Shown here: piece by piece, positions 6,703-14,790 of the stretch
Numbering within the stretch: position 1 is the stretch's first letter
How the letters are laid out: each line of letters opens with the position of its first letter
Assembly (NCBI GenBank): GCA_020829485.1
Contig: JAIVFU010000065.1
Location: forward strand, 1-40,423
Origin: Nostoc sp. CHAB 5834
GTDB taxonomy: Bacteria; Cyanobacteriota; Cyanobacteriia; Cyanobacteriales; Nostocaceae
Direction: 5' to 3'
Length of the DNA: 40,423 bases
Made by a program: the position numbers and the translations under genes
Notes under the pieces: generated by a model
Told to the model about the DNA's origin: nothing
The model's database searches: none
Seen by the model: only the letters and a program-made list of their open reading frames with translations

Positions 6703-7308
6703 ATGGATACACTAACAGATTTCTCGTTCTTAGAGGAAAGTGTCGCTAAAAAGCATAATCCTAAATTTGGTGACAGAGAATATTTGGTGATACAAACATA
6801 CCCTCTTGGTAAGACAACTAGGGTTGTTTATCGCAGTTATGATTATCAAGAAGCAGAACGTTTATGTAATTTAGAAAATCTTTCGCATGATTATTCTTCC
6901 TACACTACAAGGATTTATCATGATGGTAAGTTTTGGATTCCAGGTAATATTTCTGGGATTCCATACAAAGTTTCTGAGCAGCAGTTTTGGGAGATTCACT
7001 CAGATTATAAATCAACTGATATAGATGGTGAAATAGAAATTTGTGATTGCAGCTACCTATACTTTGTAGGAAGGGCAAGCATCCTAACTTGTCTAGAAAA
7101 CGATAATGGCAGGAGCATAACTGTATGTCCAAACTGTAGAGCGACTTTGCAAGAAGATGAGGAAGAAGACGATTGTGATGATTTCACGACTTCAGCCTGT
7201 CAAGGATGTAGTAACTATGATGGCGAATTTTATGGAGATAATCGGTTAATTTGTGCAATTCATCCTTATGGATGTGGTTCAGATTTCTGCCCTGATTTTG
7301 TACCTTAG
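6703..7308 (+). CDS. hypothetical protein with C-terminal Cys-rich zinc-type module
   Basis: 201 residues with AAAGGAATAAT before the ATG. The first 130 residues are polar and aromatic with no known motif. The end has VCPNC, an acidic stretch EDEEEDDCDD, then CQGCSNY, ICAIHPYG and FCPDF. The pattern C-x2-C-x2-Y, then C-(A/V)-(I/V)-HP-G, then C-x-DF recurs at the start of the unrelated protein at 18500-18853, so it is a portable zinc-binding module. One copy of the TTCTTAGAGGAA motif is read in frame as FLEE near residue 9. Confidence 0.65.
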   Translation: MDTLTDFSFLEESVAKKHNPKFGDREYLVIQTYPLGKTTRVVYRSYDYQEAERLCNLENLSHDYSSYTTRIYHDGKFWIPGNISGIPYKVSEQQFWEIHSDYKSTDIDGEIEICDCSYLYFVGRASILTCLENDNGRSITVCPNCRATLQEDEEEDDCDDFTTSACQGCSNYDGEFYGDNRLICAIHPYGCGSDFCPDFVP

Positions 7309-7338
7309 TTTAGTGTTTATCTTATCCTCTAACAAAAT

Positions 7339-7479
7339 ATGAAAATACTAATTAAAATTTTGCTGAGACTTCTACCAGATGACACCCTCTGTTTATTAGA
7401 AGAGGAGTGTTTTCAAGAGATGGAAAATAGAAAATTTATCGTCTGGGAAGAAGATATTAATAATATTGAGCAGAATTAA
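7339..7479 (+). CDS. 46-residue acidic small protein
   Basis: MKILIKILLRLLPDDTLCLL is followed by an acidic tail with EEECFQEM and WEEDINNIEQN. It has no Shine-Dalgarno; a variant of the interspersed motif (CCTCTAACAA) ends 3 nt before the ATG. The next gene also has the motif directly before its ATG, which may mark a shared cassette edge. Coding potential is modest. Confidence 0.4.
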   Translation: MKILIKILLRLLPDDTLCLLEEECFQEMENRKFIVWEEDINNIEQN

Positions 7480-7519
7480 ATTAATGGCGATCGCCCCTTC
7501 ACTCATCCTCTAAGAATAT

Positions 7520-7756
7520 ATGACTACAATACTACATTTTGAGAAACTCGCTGATGCCGCAGACCGCAAAAGATTACAGCGCTATATTTCACAAATTCAT
7601 GCATGGGTTTATATAACGAAGGATGAGTTAAATTTGGGACAAGTCGCACACGCTTTCTATCACAACAACTTAGAAATAGTGGAGGCTTGGACAGAAGCAG
7701 ACGAAATCAGGTTTTATAAACAGCTTAATGGGGTTCCTGGTGAGAAAGAGGTCTAA
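7520..7756 (+). CDS. hypothetical protein
   Basis: 78 residues, soluble and helical, with aromatic residues spaced through it (QIHAWVYITKDELNLGQVAH, EAWTEADEIRFYKQL). The interspersed motif (7507-7516) ends 3 nt before the ATG, so there is no normal Shine-Dalgarno. No family recognised. Confidence 0.55.
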   Translation: MTTILHFEKLADAADRKRLQRYISQIHAWVYITKDELNLGQVAHAFYHNNLEIVEAWTEADEIRFYKQLNGVPGEKEV

Positions 7757-7854
7757 TGAGTTGGATCAGTCCTAAATCCGATGATTTTTCTAAAATCTGC
7801 ATAAATAGCTACAAATCAGCAGATAACATTATCAGGGGAATATCCAGAATTTAG
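7756..7854 (+). CDS. possible 32-residue peptide
   Basis: The ATG overlaps the TAA of the preceding gene (TAATG), and AGAGG lies 5 nt upstream inside that gene's last codons. The peptide begins MSWISPKSDDFSKICINSYK. The coupled start is the only support; it may be the remains of a longer gene. Confidence 0.3.
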   Translation: MSWISPKSDDFSKICINSYKSADNIIRGISRI

Positions 7855-7993
7855 AGTAGTACAAAAAGATAGTACATCCAGAATGTCGAAAACTCATGCT
7901 GTGATTTCAGTCTGTACGGGTTAAGTTGTTTCTTAACTTCATTATTTATCTAATTCATCTGCAAAATCCTATCAGTTTCACAAGGAGTAATTT

Positions 7994-9670
7994 GTGGCAA
8001 TTTCTCAAGAGATTCTTACTGATCTGCGGATTAACCCATTATTTGAAAACGCTCTTTACGAGGTATTTAAACCGATTAAGCTATTAACCTACGTTGATAT
8101 TCTAGTTGTTGTAGATACCGAAATCGCTACTGAACCTGGTGTTGAATTCGGTATTGGTTCAGTGATCGAGTTAATTCGGAATGCCAAAGTAGGCTGTATG
8201 CGGTTTCGGGTTGACATTGCTAGTCGATCAGGTGGAACACCTACAGTAGTCTCTTCTCCAGCAGCATTCGCACCAAAATATACCGGATTCCGTTTCGATA
8301 TGACCAACGAAGGGGATGCTGTAATAGACCGATATGAGCAGATATGGTGTTTTGGATTCAAGCCAGATAACTTTGGTGGTTCCGACTCAAACATTGATCA
8401 ACCTTCTGCTCTACCTGCCACTGATTCAGAACTGGCAAAACTAGCTGACTGGATGAAAAAGCGCAAAGGCGGGATATTTGCAACTGGTGATCACGATTAT
8501 CTTGGTGCTTCAATGTGCCGCAAAATTCCGCGAATCGGCACGATGCGACGGTGGACTAATGCGGATGGCGTACCCCCTATTAGTGGAGTTGATCGGATTG
8601 ATACGCTGCGTCCACCCTCGCCAGCTTATGAGCCAGGTTCTCCCGGCAGTCCTGCGGCGCTTAGTAATGCTATACACCAAAGCGACCTTACACCCCAACC
8701 GATTCAATGGATACCTTGGGCGCGTATCCGCACTAATTTTTTTGTTGAACGAGTGCGGCCACACCCAGTACTATGTCATCCAAGACTTGGGCCAATCGAT
8801 ATCATGCCTGATCACGCGCATGAGGGACTGTGCCGTGATACTGGTACAATTCCGCTGGATGGAACTTATAACTTTGATGGTCAAGGCAAGCAGCCAGAGT
8901 ACCCCGACGCAATTTCTGGAGGTGCTAAACCTGAACCAATGGTAATTGCTTATGGCAGCACATTGGGTTCGCCCCCCTACAATTTTACCAAGGGGCTACA
9001 GCCAGAACGCCCACGTTTTCCTATGATCAGTGTTTACGATGGTCATCGTGCCGGTGTTGGTCGATGCGCCACAGATTCCACTTGGCATCACTGGATGGAT
9101 GTCAATATTGGCGAAATTAAGGCCGCGGGTGGCATCGATTGGGATAAAATCAGCCGTTATTTTATTAATTTAGCGGTTTGGCTGAATCCTCCAGGTTATA
9201 ACACTAGCTGCCTATATTTCTCGTCCTTCGTCAGTCATTTTCAGCATGTTGGGTTTCAAGAATATTCCTCCCAACTAGATGATATCTCCCTAGGTAGAGC
9301 ATTACGAGAGCATCTCACTCGCATCTATGGGCCATGCTGGGTGACACAAACGCTGTTTGATATTTTCGATTTTCTCAAACGTCCTCTGCTTGAAGACCCC
9401 CGCCTACCAAAGCCAGATGGTTGTCTGACCTGTCCGCCATTTGAGATCATTGAAGATGCAGTACTCGGAGGTTTGGTGCGTGCTAGTCTAGAGATGGCAC
9501 AACAAGTTAAAACTGCTGTTGCAGCAGATAGAATGCCGCAACAGTTGAGATACGAAACGCTTGACCAACTTATGCTAGAAGGCGTTGAACCAGCACTGCG
9601 CGGACTAGTCAAAATATGGCGAGAAGATATGAGTAATACAGAAAGGTTTCTTGAGCAACTAGCTGGTTAG
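7994..9670 (+). CDS. large conserved-type hypothetical protein (possible amidotransferase-like/ThuA-like fold)
   Basis: 558 residues from a GTG at 7994 with AAGGAG 7 nt upstream. The N-terminal 110 residues are beta-rich (YVDILVVVDTEIATEPG). The central part carries GGIFATGDHDYLGASMC, PRIGTMRRW and MPDHAHEGLC, and later GRCATDSTWHHWMDVN: conserved-looking His/Asp/Cys positions after a G-G-(I/V)-FATGDH turn like that of ThuA/class-I amidotransferase folds. I recall similar stand-alone proteins in several bacterial phyla without known function. The C-terminal 130 residues are helical. It is monocistronic, with a long AT-rich leader and Nostoc-like codon use. The reaction is unknown. Confidence 0.75.
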   Translation: MAISQEILTDLRINPLFENALYEVFKPIKLLTYVDILVVVDTEIATEPGVEFGIGSVIELIRNAKVGCMRFRVDIASRSGGTPTVVSSPAAFAPKYTGFRFDMTNEGDAVIDRYEQIWCFGFKPDNFGGSDSNIDQPSALPATDSELAKLADWMKKRKGGIFATGDHDYLGASMCRKIPRIGTMRRWTNADGVPPISGVDRIDTLRPPSPAYEPGSPGSPAALSNAIHQSDLTPQPIQWIPWARIRTNFFVERVRPHPVLCHPRLGPIDIMPDHAHEGLCRDTGTIPLDGTYNFDGQGKQPEYPDAISGGAKPEPMVIAYGSTLGSPPYNFTKGLQPERPRFPMISVYDGHRAGVGRCATDSTWHHWMDVNIGEIKAAGGIDWDKISRYFINLAVWLNPPGYNTSCLYFSSFVSHFQHVGFQEYSSQLDDISLGRALREHLTRIYGPCWVTQTLFDIFDFLKRPLLEDPRLPKPDGCLTCPPFEIIEDAVLGGLVRASLEMAQQVKTAVAADRMPQQLRYETLDQLMLEGVEPALRGLVKIWREDMSNTERFLEQLAG

Positions 9671-9977
9671 TGTTTAGACGAAACAACTACTGTTGGTAAA
9701 CGCGATGTAGCAGTGGATATAACTTGATATCTTCCTTGTGTTTCAAACAGGGGAGATATCAAGCATTTACAGCATTTAAAAAAAAACAAAAGTAATATTA
9801 GGTATAAAACTGAGATGCCTTTAGCAGTTAAAGAAAAATTACTTGCCTTGCTTGAGAAAATTCAAACCAACAGCGTGACAACAGCGTGACAACAGAGCGT
9901 TCATCTGAAGGCGATCGCACTTTTCCTCTAAGAAAATAGTGGAGCGTCTTTAATGCGATCGCACCCCCAACCCCAAC
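9671..9977. other. gene-free stretch with an 11-bp tandem duplication
   Basis: CAGCGTGACAA is present twice in tandem near 9875-9896. It interrupts a 24-codon open frame starting with the ATG at 9813 (MPLAVKEKLLALLEKI...); without the second copy the frame would continue to 37 codons. The interspersed motif lies at 9925-9934 between HIP1 sites. I see no other gene. Confidence 0.5.
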
Positions 9978-10457
9978 TTACTCGTAGTTTCTAAGTCGCC
10001 GTATATCCCAAGGCAATGAGCGCTGGCTTTGTCTGAGGATAGACTGATAAGCTTCGGGCGATAACCAAGAACCATCTTCTAGTTGCTGTTAGCCTTCTGG
10101 TATTTGTTCTGGTGGTGTATTCGAGGGTAGTGTCCAGGGTCGCTTAGGTTTAGCTGGTGGTAGGGCGCTAAGACGCTGCTCAATTTGTTCGAGGCGTTGG
10201 TTGGTGGGGGTTAGCGCTTGCTCAACGGCGGCGGTAATGGTGGCGGCAAGAGATTCATTATTAATAGGGGATTGACCAGTGGTGAGCCATTGCTCAACCC
10301 ATTCCTCTACTAGATACCCAAATTCATCAGACAGCCAAATACCAAACCTGATGGCTAGCTTGGGATGTATCCAAGTGCCTCCACCATTCTCAGGAGAACC
10401 CTGAAATGCTTGATATAGCTCAATTACGGGAATTCCCGTTTTTGAACTGATTATTCA
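9978..10457 (-). pseudogene. KilA-N domain protein remnant
   Basis: On the minus strand one frame reads TGIPVIELYQAFQGSPENGG then GTWIHPKLAIRFGIWLSDEF and VEEWVEQWL. This is the second half of a KilA-N domain, a DNA-binding fold of phage and plasmid anti-repressors, with its hallmark WIHP-LA-----W-S-EF. A helical linker (QRLEQIEQRLSAL) and a C-terminal tail follow. The N-terminal half is missing (stop codon in frame just upstream near 10457) and a TAA at 10089-10091 interrupts the tail, after which the frame continues to a TAA at 9978-9980. Decayed phage or plasmid cargo beside an HNH gene. Confidence 0.65.
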
Positions 10458-10487
10458 ACTTCAGTTTCTCTATTTGTCCATACTTAC

Positions 10488-10784
10488 CTACCACAAAGAT
10501 AGCTGCCCCGGTGAAACATTTGATTTCCCACCCCTATGGTATAAAAGGTGACAACCACTGCAAAGAGCTATAAGGTTGCCTCTGTGGTTATTAGATGGGT
10601 TTCTGTCCCAATGATGAACCTGTAGCGTGTACACTCTGCGTTTTGAGCGTGTTAGATGTGATGTTTTTTCACCAGGGGGGATGCAGTGTAACCCGCACTT
10701 TTGACAACGCCACTGGGCTTGTTGCTTAATTGCAGTGGCAAGTTCTGACCAATTATCTGGGTACAGAGAATGGGTGAACATCAT
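10488..10784 (-). CDS. HNH endonuclease, small
   Basis: 98 residues. CQKCG and CSGCH are the zinc ligands; LQVHHWDRNPSNN and NLIALCSGCHLLYHR give the H-H, N and final H of an HNH nuclease. This is the phage/plasmid type of about 100 residues. No clear Shine-Dalgarno is present before the ATG at 10784 (a second ATG follows directly). It lies just upstream of the KilA-N remnant on the same strand, so both probably arrived with one mobile piece. Confidence 0.8.
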   Translation of the reverse strand: MMFTHSLYPDNWSELATAIKQQAQWRCQKCGLHCIPPGEKTSHLTRSKRRVYTLQVHHWDRNPSNNHRGNLIALCSGCHLLYHRGGKSNVSPGQLSLW

Positions 10785-10973
10785 CAGTATAATTAAACTG
10801 CGGCTTGACCAATTGTAATGCTTTCTAGCAGTATGAAAGCTTAATCAAATTCATTCATATAGGCGATTAGGCGATCGCATTTTAATCAATAGCCTGCCTT
10901 CTGATGGACTTAATCTGTCCTCGCTTAGTTTTACCGTCAAGACGTTTTTTTTGAGAGCTGCGAGTGCTACTCC

Positions 10974-12254
10974 CTACCCCACCTCTACAAGGGCTGTAAG
11001 TAATTGTTCCATAGCTGTGTTTTTTATGTTGTAGGCGTTTGCACCAGGCACAAGAGACTCTTGGTAACGACAAATAAAACACATATTCTCTTGAAGTGTT
11101 GCTACACCTATTAAAAGTGGTAGAGATTTTGGCCCCGTAGCCATCAAATAAAGTTCCTGTAGCTGTAATTTTCCAAACTGCTGTTTAATATTTAAATTCC
11201 CCAGATTAGTAATTGCAATATCCATTCCCCCTATATCTCTAGCATCTGAAGTTTCCCCACCTTTGTTAGAGTTACTAGATAATAAGGCTTTTGCTTTTAG
11301 TACATCGTCAAATAACTTTCCGTCTGCTACCACTTGATTGAGCTTATATTTAACTTCACGCGCTAAATCCCAAAAATCGGTCTTCTGGCTTAATCGATGA
11401 GCGGTGACTGGTCGAGTAATGTATTCTCCCAGATTTTCGCCAACCTGAATTGTCAAATAGTTGCGGATATTTACTGGTGTATGACACCTAAGAATAATCT
11501 CGTTAGAAGATTTTATTTCAGCAGCGATCGCTAAAAGAAATGCAGCACATAAAGCACCGTGAACCGAAGTTTTTTCTTCTCGACAACGAGCTACAAGCTT
11601 GGTAGTTTCCGCAGAAGATAGCGTCCAATGAAACAGGCGAATTGAAAATGTTTCTGAAGTATTTACTCCATCATTATCTCGATAAGTTGCTGTTAATATA
11701 GACTCCGCTTCTCTCGAATTATTTAAATCTTCCTCAACCCAATTTTTTGTAATATCAGGGATAATTTCATCAACAGGAGGCAAGTCTGGTAAAAGCTCAC
11801 GAGGGTTGTCTGGTTCACCAATAAATTGCAAGATATCTCGGATAAGAGAAGCTCCTGATAAACCATCACCAATGCAATGATGAAAAGTAATTATTAGGTT
11901 AGAAACATCAGGTGAGTGCAGCAACAATACGCGCAGCAGTGGTTCCTCGCTCCAACTCAAAGGGTGACGTAATTCTTCTACCATCTCCCGACACCAATGT
12001 TCTTCTCCTTGTCGCTCAATTACTCGCAGTGGAATAGGTGGAACATTTTCTAAGGAAAATTGTGGCTGATTTTGATGAAGAGCGACTATTTTTACTTTTA
12101 ACCGAGAATGCCGAAGTTTTAGCCAAGCCAGAGCTTCAGTTAATAAATCAACGCTAAATGACCCTTTAATGGTCGCCGACAAGGTAACATTTTCCGGGCT
12201 GTTCTTGTATGACAACCACATCAAATGTTCTGATGCTGTAAGAATGCGATTCAT
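10974..12254 (-). CDS. condensation-domain acyltransferase (PapA5/alcohol acetyltransferase-like)
   Basis: 426 residues. HHCIGDG at 125-131 is the HHxxxDG catalytic motif of the condensation/BAHD/PapA superfamily, in which the second His activates an acceptor hydroxyl or amine for transfer of an acyl group from a thioester. The second half has a TNLGN element (residues ~350) in the position of the DFGWG-like latch. Length suits a stand-alone two-lobed enzyme. No NRPS or PKS gene or carrier protein lies near, so the acyl donor may be CoA-bound or supplied from elsewhere. A bare upstream region of 180 bp AT-rich DNA probably holds its promoter. Confidence 0.8.
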   Translation of the reverse strand: MNRILTASEHLMWLSYKNSPENVTLSATIKGSFSVDLLTEALAWLKLRHSRLKVKIVALHQNQPQFSLENVPPIPLRVIERQGEEHWCREMVEELRHPLSWSEEPLLRVLLLHSPDVSNLIITFHHCIGDGLSGASLIRDILQFIGEPDNPRELLPDLPPVDEIIPDITKNWVEEDLNNSREAESILTATYRDNDGVNTSETFSIRLFHWTLSSAETTKLVARCREEKTSVHGALCAAFLLAIAAEIKSSNEIILRCHTPVNIRNYLTIQVGENLGEYITRPVTAHRLSQKTDFWDLAREVKYKLNQVVADGKLFDDVLKAKALLSSNSNKGGETSDARDIGGMDIAITNLGNLNIKQQFGKLQLQELYLMATGPKSLPLLIGVATLQENMCFICRYQESLVPGANAYNIKNTAMEQLLTALVEVG

Positions 12255-12432
12255 AGCAATTACAAAGATTTTAGTGTTATTTAAATAAATCTAGCCATTT
12301 TTGCAATATAACCCGAAAATTTTACTACATTGTGCGGTAGCTGACAAAATTTTCTTATTTGATTTCTTAGTTTTAATTAACTATTGAACCATATAGTCAT
12401 TAACGTAAAATAATATGTGCTTGCGTCAAACA

Positions 12433-13278
12433 CTATTCATCTTCATCATCAGGCAAATACAACCCACTGCTATCAGTCGGTCGTGCATGGAGATACATTT
12501 CAGTAATCGCTACTGAACTATGACCCAGCGTTTTCTGCAATAAGTGAATCGGCGCTCCCCGGTCGAGACTGTGGGAAGCGTGGCTGTGTCTAAGCCAGTG
12601 GGGTGATACATTCCCCTCAATGCCTGCACGAGTAGCAGCATTCTTTACAATATGAAACACCATTGACCGACACAGATGACCGCCTTTACCAGATACAAAC
12701 ACTGGGTCATCATGTTTAGCGTAACCCTTTAAAGAGTTAATCTCTCGCCAAATACCAGCACCCACCAGCACGGTTCTCGTTTTATCACCCTTACCGAATA
12801 CCGTGATTTGTCCACCATCACCACGGGCTTTGAGGTCACGCCACTTTAAACCACACAGTTCTGATACCCGTAAACCCGCAAAGTAAAGTAAACGAACCAG
12901 AGTGCGATCGCGTCCATTAGTAGTGGAATTTATCAGTAATTGTACTTCCTCAGTAGTAAGAATTCGCTCTGCCAATCTATTCTTCGCCTTGGGGGATTTA
13001 ACCAGTATTCCCAAATTAGCCGATACCACCCCAAGCTGTTTAGCAAAGGAAAATAGACTTTTTATCGCTCCCACTGCTACCCGCTTGGAATTATCAGAAC
13101 TACTTAGTGTCATCACCCACAGTTGAAAATCCATAAGGGTGCAATCAGAGAGGTGCTTGTTGACATGAGAAAAAAACCGCTCGGCATAGCGGCGGTAGCC
13201 GTCAACGGTGTTTTTGCTTTTGCCGTGCAGCCAAAGGTCGATGAGTTCGGTGTTAGTGAGCGGTTGTGTATTCAACAT
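12433..13278 (-). CDS. tyrosine recombinase/integrase
   Basis: 281 residues. The catalytic set is present: R137 (GLRVSEL), K163 (FGKGDK), H227 and R230 (HWLRHSHA), H253 (LGHSS) and nucleophile Y262 (TEMYLH). An N-terminal SAM-like core-binding domain covers about residues 8-95. Size and simple layout fit XerC/XerD-like or small plasmid/mobile integrases that cut and rejoin DNA at a short inverted core site. It stands alone and reads away from a palindrome-rich 400-bp stretch (13357-13659) that could hold its site. Confidence 0.92.
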   Translation of the reverse strand: MLNTQPLTNTELIDLWLHGKSKNTVDGYRRYAERFFSHVNKHLSDCTLMDFQLWVMTLSSSDNSKRVAVGAIKSLFSFAKQLGVVSANLGILVKSPKAKNRLAERILTTEEVQLLINSTTNGRDRTLVRLLYFAGLRVSELCGLKWRDLKARGDGGQITVFGKGDKTRTVLVGAGIWREINSLKGYAKHDDPVFVSGKGGHLCRSMVFHIVKNAATRAGIEGNVSPHWLRHSHASHSLDRGAPIHLLQKTLGHSSVAITEMYLHARPTDSSGLYLPDDEDE

Positions 13279-13356
13279 TGGCTATTCTTATGTTGAATGC
13301 TCTTACATTAAACCCCACTACGGGGACTATTTGTTGATTAATCAATCTCTGTGACT

Positions 13357-13450
13357 AGCCATTGCCACTTAGTGACTACGGTGTTGGGGATGTTGAGAAC
13401 CAATGGCTGGACACTAGCAATACGGTTCGGTTAAGCTTTAAGCCGTATTG
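13357..13450. repeat. two perfect inverted repeats beside the recombinase gene
   Basis: AGCCATTG (13357-13364) pairs with CAATGGCT (13401-13408), and CAATACGG (13418-13425) pairs with CCGTATTG (13443-13450). The second encloses TTAAGCTTTAA, itself palindromic. They lie 80-170 bp upstream of the recombinase start. Confidence 0.6.
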
Positions 13451-13513
13451 AGTATAGAAAAAGTGAGTGTTTCCAGTTTGACTCTTTTACCTCTATGTAC
13501 GGAAAACGCGCAC

Positions 13514-13565
13514 GTTCGGTTCGCGCAGGGGAGGGGCGGGAGATAATACTCCCCCTCGACCGAAC
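13514..13565. repeat. large imperfect hairpin
   Basis: GTTCGGT (13514-13520) and ACCGAAC (13559-13565) form the base. GAGGGGCGGGAG (13531-13542) and CTCCCCCTC (13549-13557) form the GC-rich upper stem around ATAATA. It sits between the recombinase and the propeller gene. Confidence 0.6.
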
Positions 13566-13590
13566 TCGATGTCAATATACATCACAAAAA

Positions 13591-13659
13591 GATTGTCAAA
13601 ATGCATAGCAATATTGTGAGGTTTGTTATTTGCCAGAATAGCCGCGCATTTTGACAATC
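13591..13659. repeat. perfect 14-bp inverted repeat
   Basis: GATTGTCAAAATGC (13591-13604) is matched by GCATTTTGACAATC (13646-13659) across 41 bp, and CAATATTG in the spacer is a small palindrome. It could be a recombination site for the nearby tyrosine recombinase or an operator for the gene ending at 13705. Confidence 0.6.
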
Positions 13660-13704
13660 CAAGCACTAAGGGAGCAACTTCAACACTCGCGCATTTATAG
13701 AGAG

Positions 13705-14739
13705 TTACTCATTTTTATTCCACGGTAACTTTTTCTGACACGCGTCAATCTTGAAGAATGTTCTGTTTGGGTCAAAGAAATTTACTGCCCCAATTGTGCA
13801 AGAAAAAGGTTTGCTGATTGCAAGACTGAAGAAAGTTTTTGGCCCGGCGTCTGGGTTGCCGTCAGTAGGATCTATGCGTCGAAGCACTGTACCTGTTTGC
13901 GGATCAATCTCAGCAATAAAACCCTGTTGTCCGCCGCCAACTATGTCACCACCCCCAACCCAAAGCTCACCTTGTTGATCAAAGAGAAGATTACCAGCGC
14001 TTAAGACTTTGGCTACAAACACACCGTCACTATCAAAATTGAGTGGCACTTGTGTTTGGATTGCCCGATTAATGTCCGTGCGCGAGAAACGCCGAATTTC
14101 TCCTGTCCGCGCTCGATTTGGATCAGAACCAATTCCGGTATAAATGTTACCGTGACGGTCAACCGCTACTCCAGATGAAGCACCAGGAATGTTATCAATG
14201 ACAGTCCAAACTTTCTTAGTTTTCAGGTCAAGGCGTTCAACGGCAGAGCGGGAGAAACTCCCTTCACCCCGATTGATAAATAGTTCTAGTGGACGCCGAA
14301 AGTCGGCAGCAGCATGAAACGGGATTAGTGCTACCGACTTTGCTTGACCACCAGTCCTGGGTAAGAGAAAGATACTGCCGTTAAACGGCTGATTAGGGAA
14401 TTTAGAACCTCCCGCTCCTGTACCCAGAATGAAAAAGTTTCCACCAAGACCAGTGACGACAAAGGCAGGATCACTGCCACCACGAAACTCAGGTGGAAGA
14501 TTTCCTATAAGGTCAAAGTTTGAGCTGCCCTGCTGTCTTTGGATTCTGACCTCAGTACCAGTAAAAATGACTAATCTGCCATCAGGAATAAAGTCAAATG
14601 CTGTAGAAAACGAACCAGATTCCGGAGGCGGCAGAGTTACATTCTGTGCCAAGGCCTTTGAGACAGGTGAGAAAAGTACCTCTATGGTTACAGTTGCTAG
14701 ACTTAGCATTCGGAAGAAATTGCGGAGCATCATTTTCAT
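13705..14739 (-). CDS. secreted beta-propeller-like protein
   Basis: 344 residues. A signal peptide (MKMMLRNFFRMLSLATVTIE, then a hydrophobic stretch ending SKALAQ) directs it across the inner membrane. The mature part has repeated NHL/SMP-30-like blades: GRLVIFTGTEVRIQRQ, GNFFILGTGAGG, SGVAVDRHGNIYTGIGSD, GNLLFDQQGELWVGGGD, GFIAEIDPQTGTVLRRID. The Asp-x-x-G-x-(I/L)-(Y/W) blades are typical of six-bladed propellers. GAGAAG lies right before the first ATG, so the real start may be the Met two or three codons later. It is followed on the same strand, after a gap, by no partner; upstream is a PEP-CTERM protein, so the two may be exported together. No catalytic residues assigned. Confidence 0.75.
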   Translation of the reverse strand: MKMMLRNFFRMLSLATVTIEVLFSPVSKALAQNVTLPPPESGSFSTAFDFIPDGRLVIFTGTEVRIQRQQGSSNFDLIGNLPPEFRGGSDPAFVVTGLGGNFFILGTGAGGSKFPNQPFNGSIFLLPRTGGQAKSVALIPFHAAADFRRPLELFINRGEGSFSRSAVERLDLKTKKVWTVIDNIPGASSGVAVDRHGNIYTGIGSDPNRARTGEIRRFSRTDINRAIQTQVPLNFDSDGVFVAKVLSAGNLLFDQQGELWVGGGDIVGGGQQGFIAEIDPQTGTVLRRIDPTDGNPDAGPKTFFSLAISKPFSCTIGAVNFFDPNRTFFKIDACQKKLPWNKNE

Positions 14740-14790
14740 CTTCTCTTTGCAAGTTTGGTTTACATGTTGAGTGGTATGAGCAGTTGTACG

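Noticed and set aside
8478..8945. Plus frame of 155 codons inside the 7994 gene
   Set aside because: It is an out-of-frame shadow with no start signal. Unlike the methyltransferase overlap, it shows no known motif.
10882..11082. Minus frame of 66 codons across the end of the condensation gene
   Set aside because: No ribosome-binding site, overlaps the end of the enzyme gene, and has no family-like sequence.
13357..13659. Integron attC sites
   Set aside because: I could not place the paired 7-bp core sites of attC, and the recombinase lacks a visible IntI-specific insert; a different recombination site remains possible.
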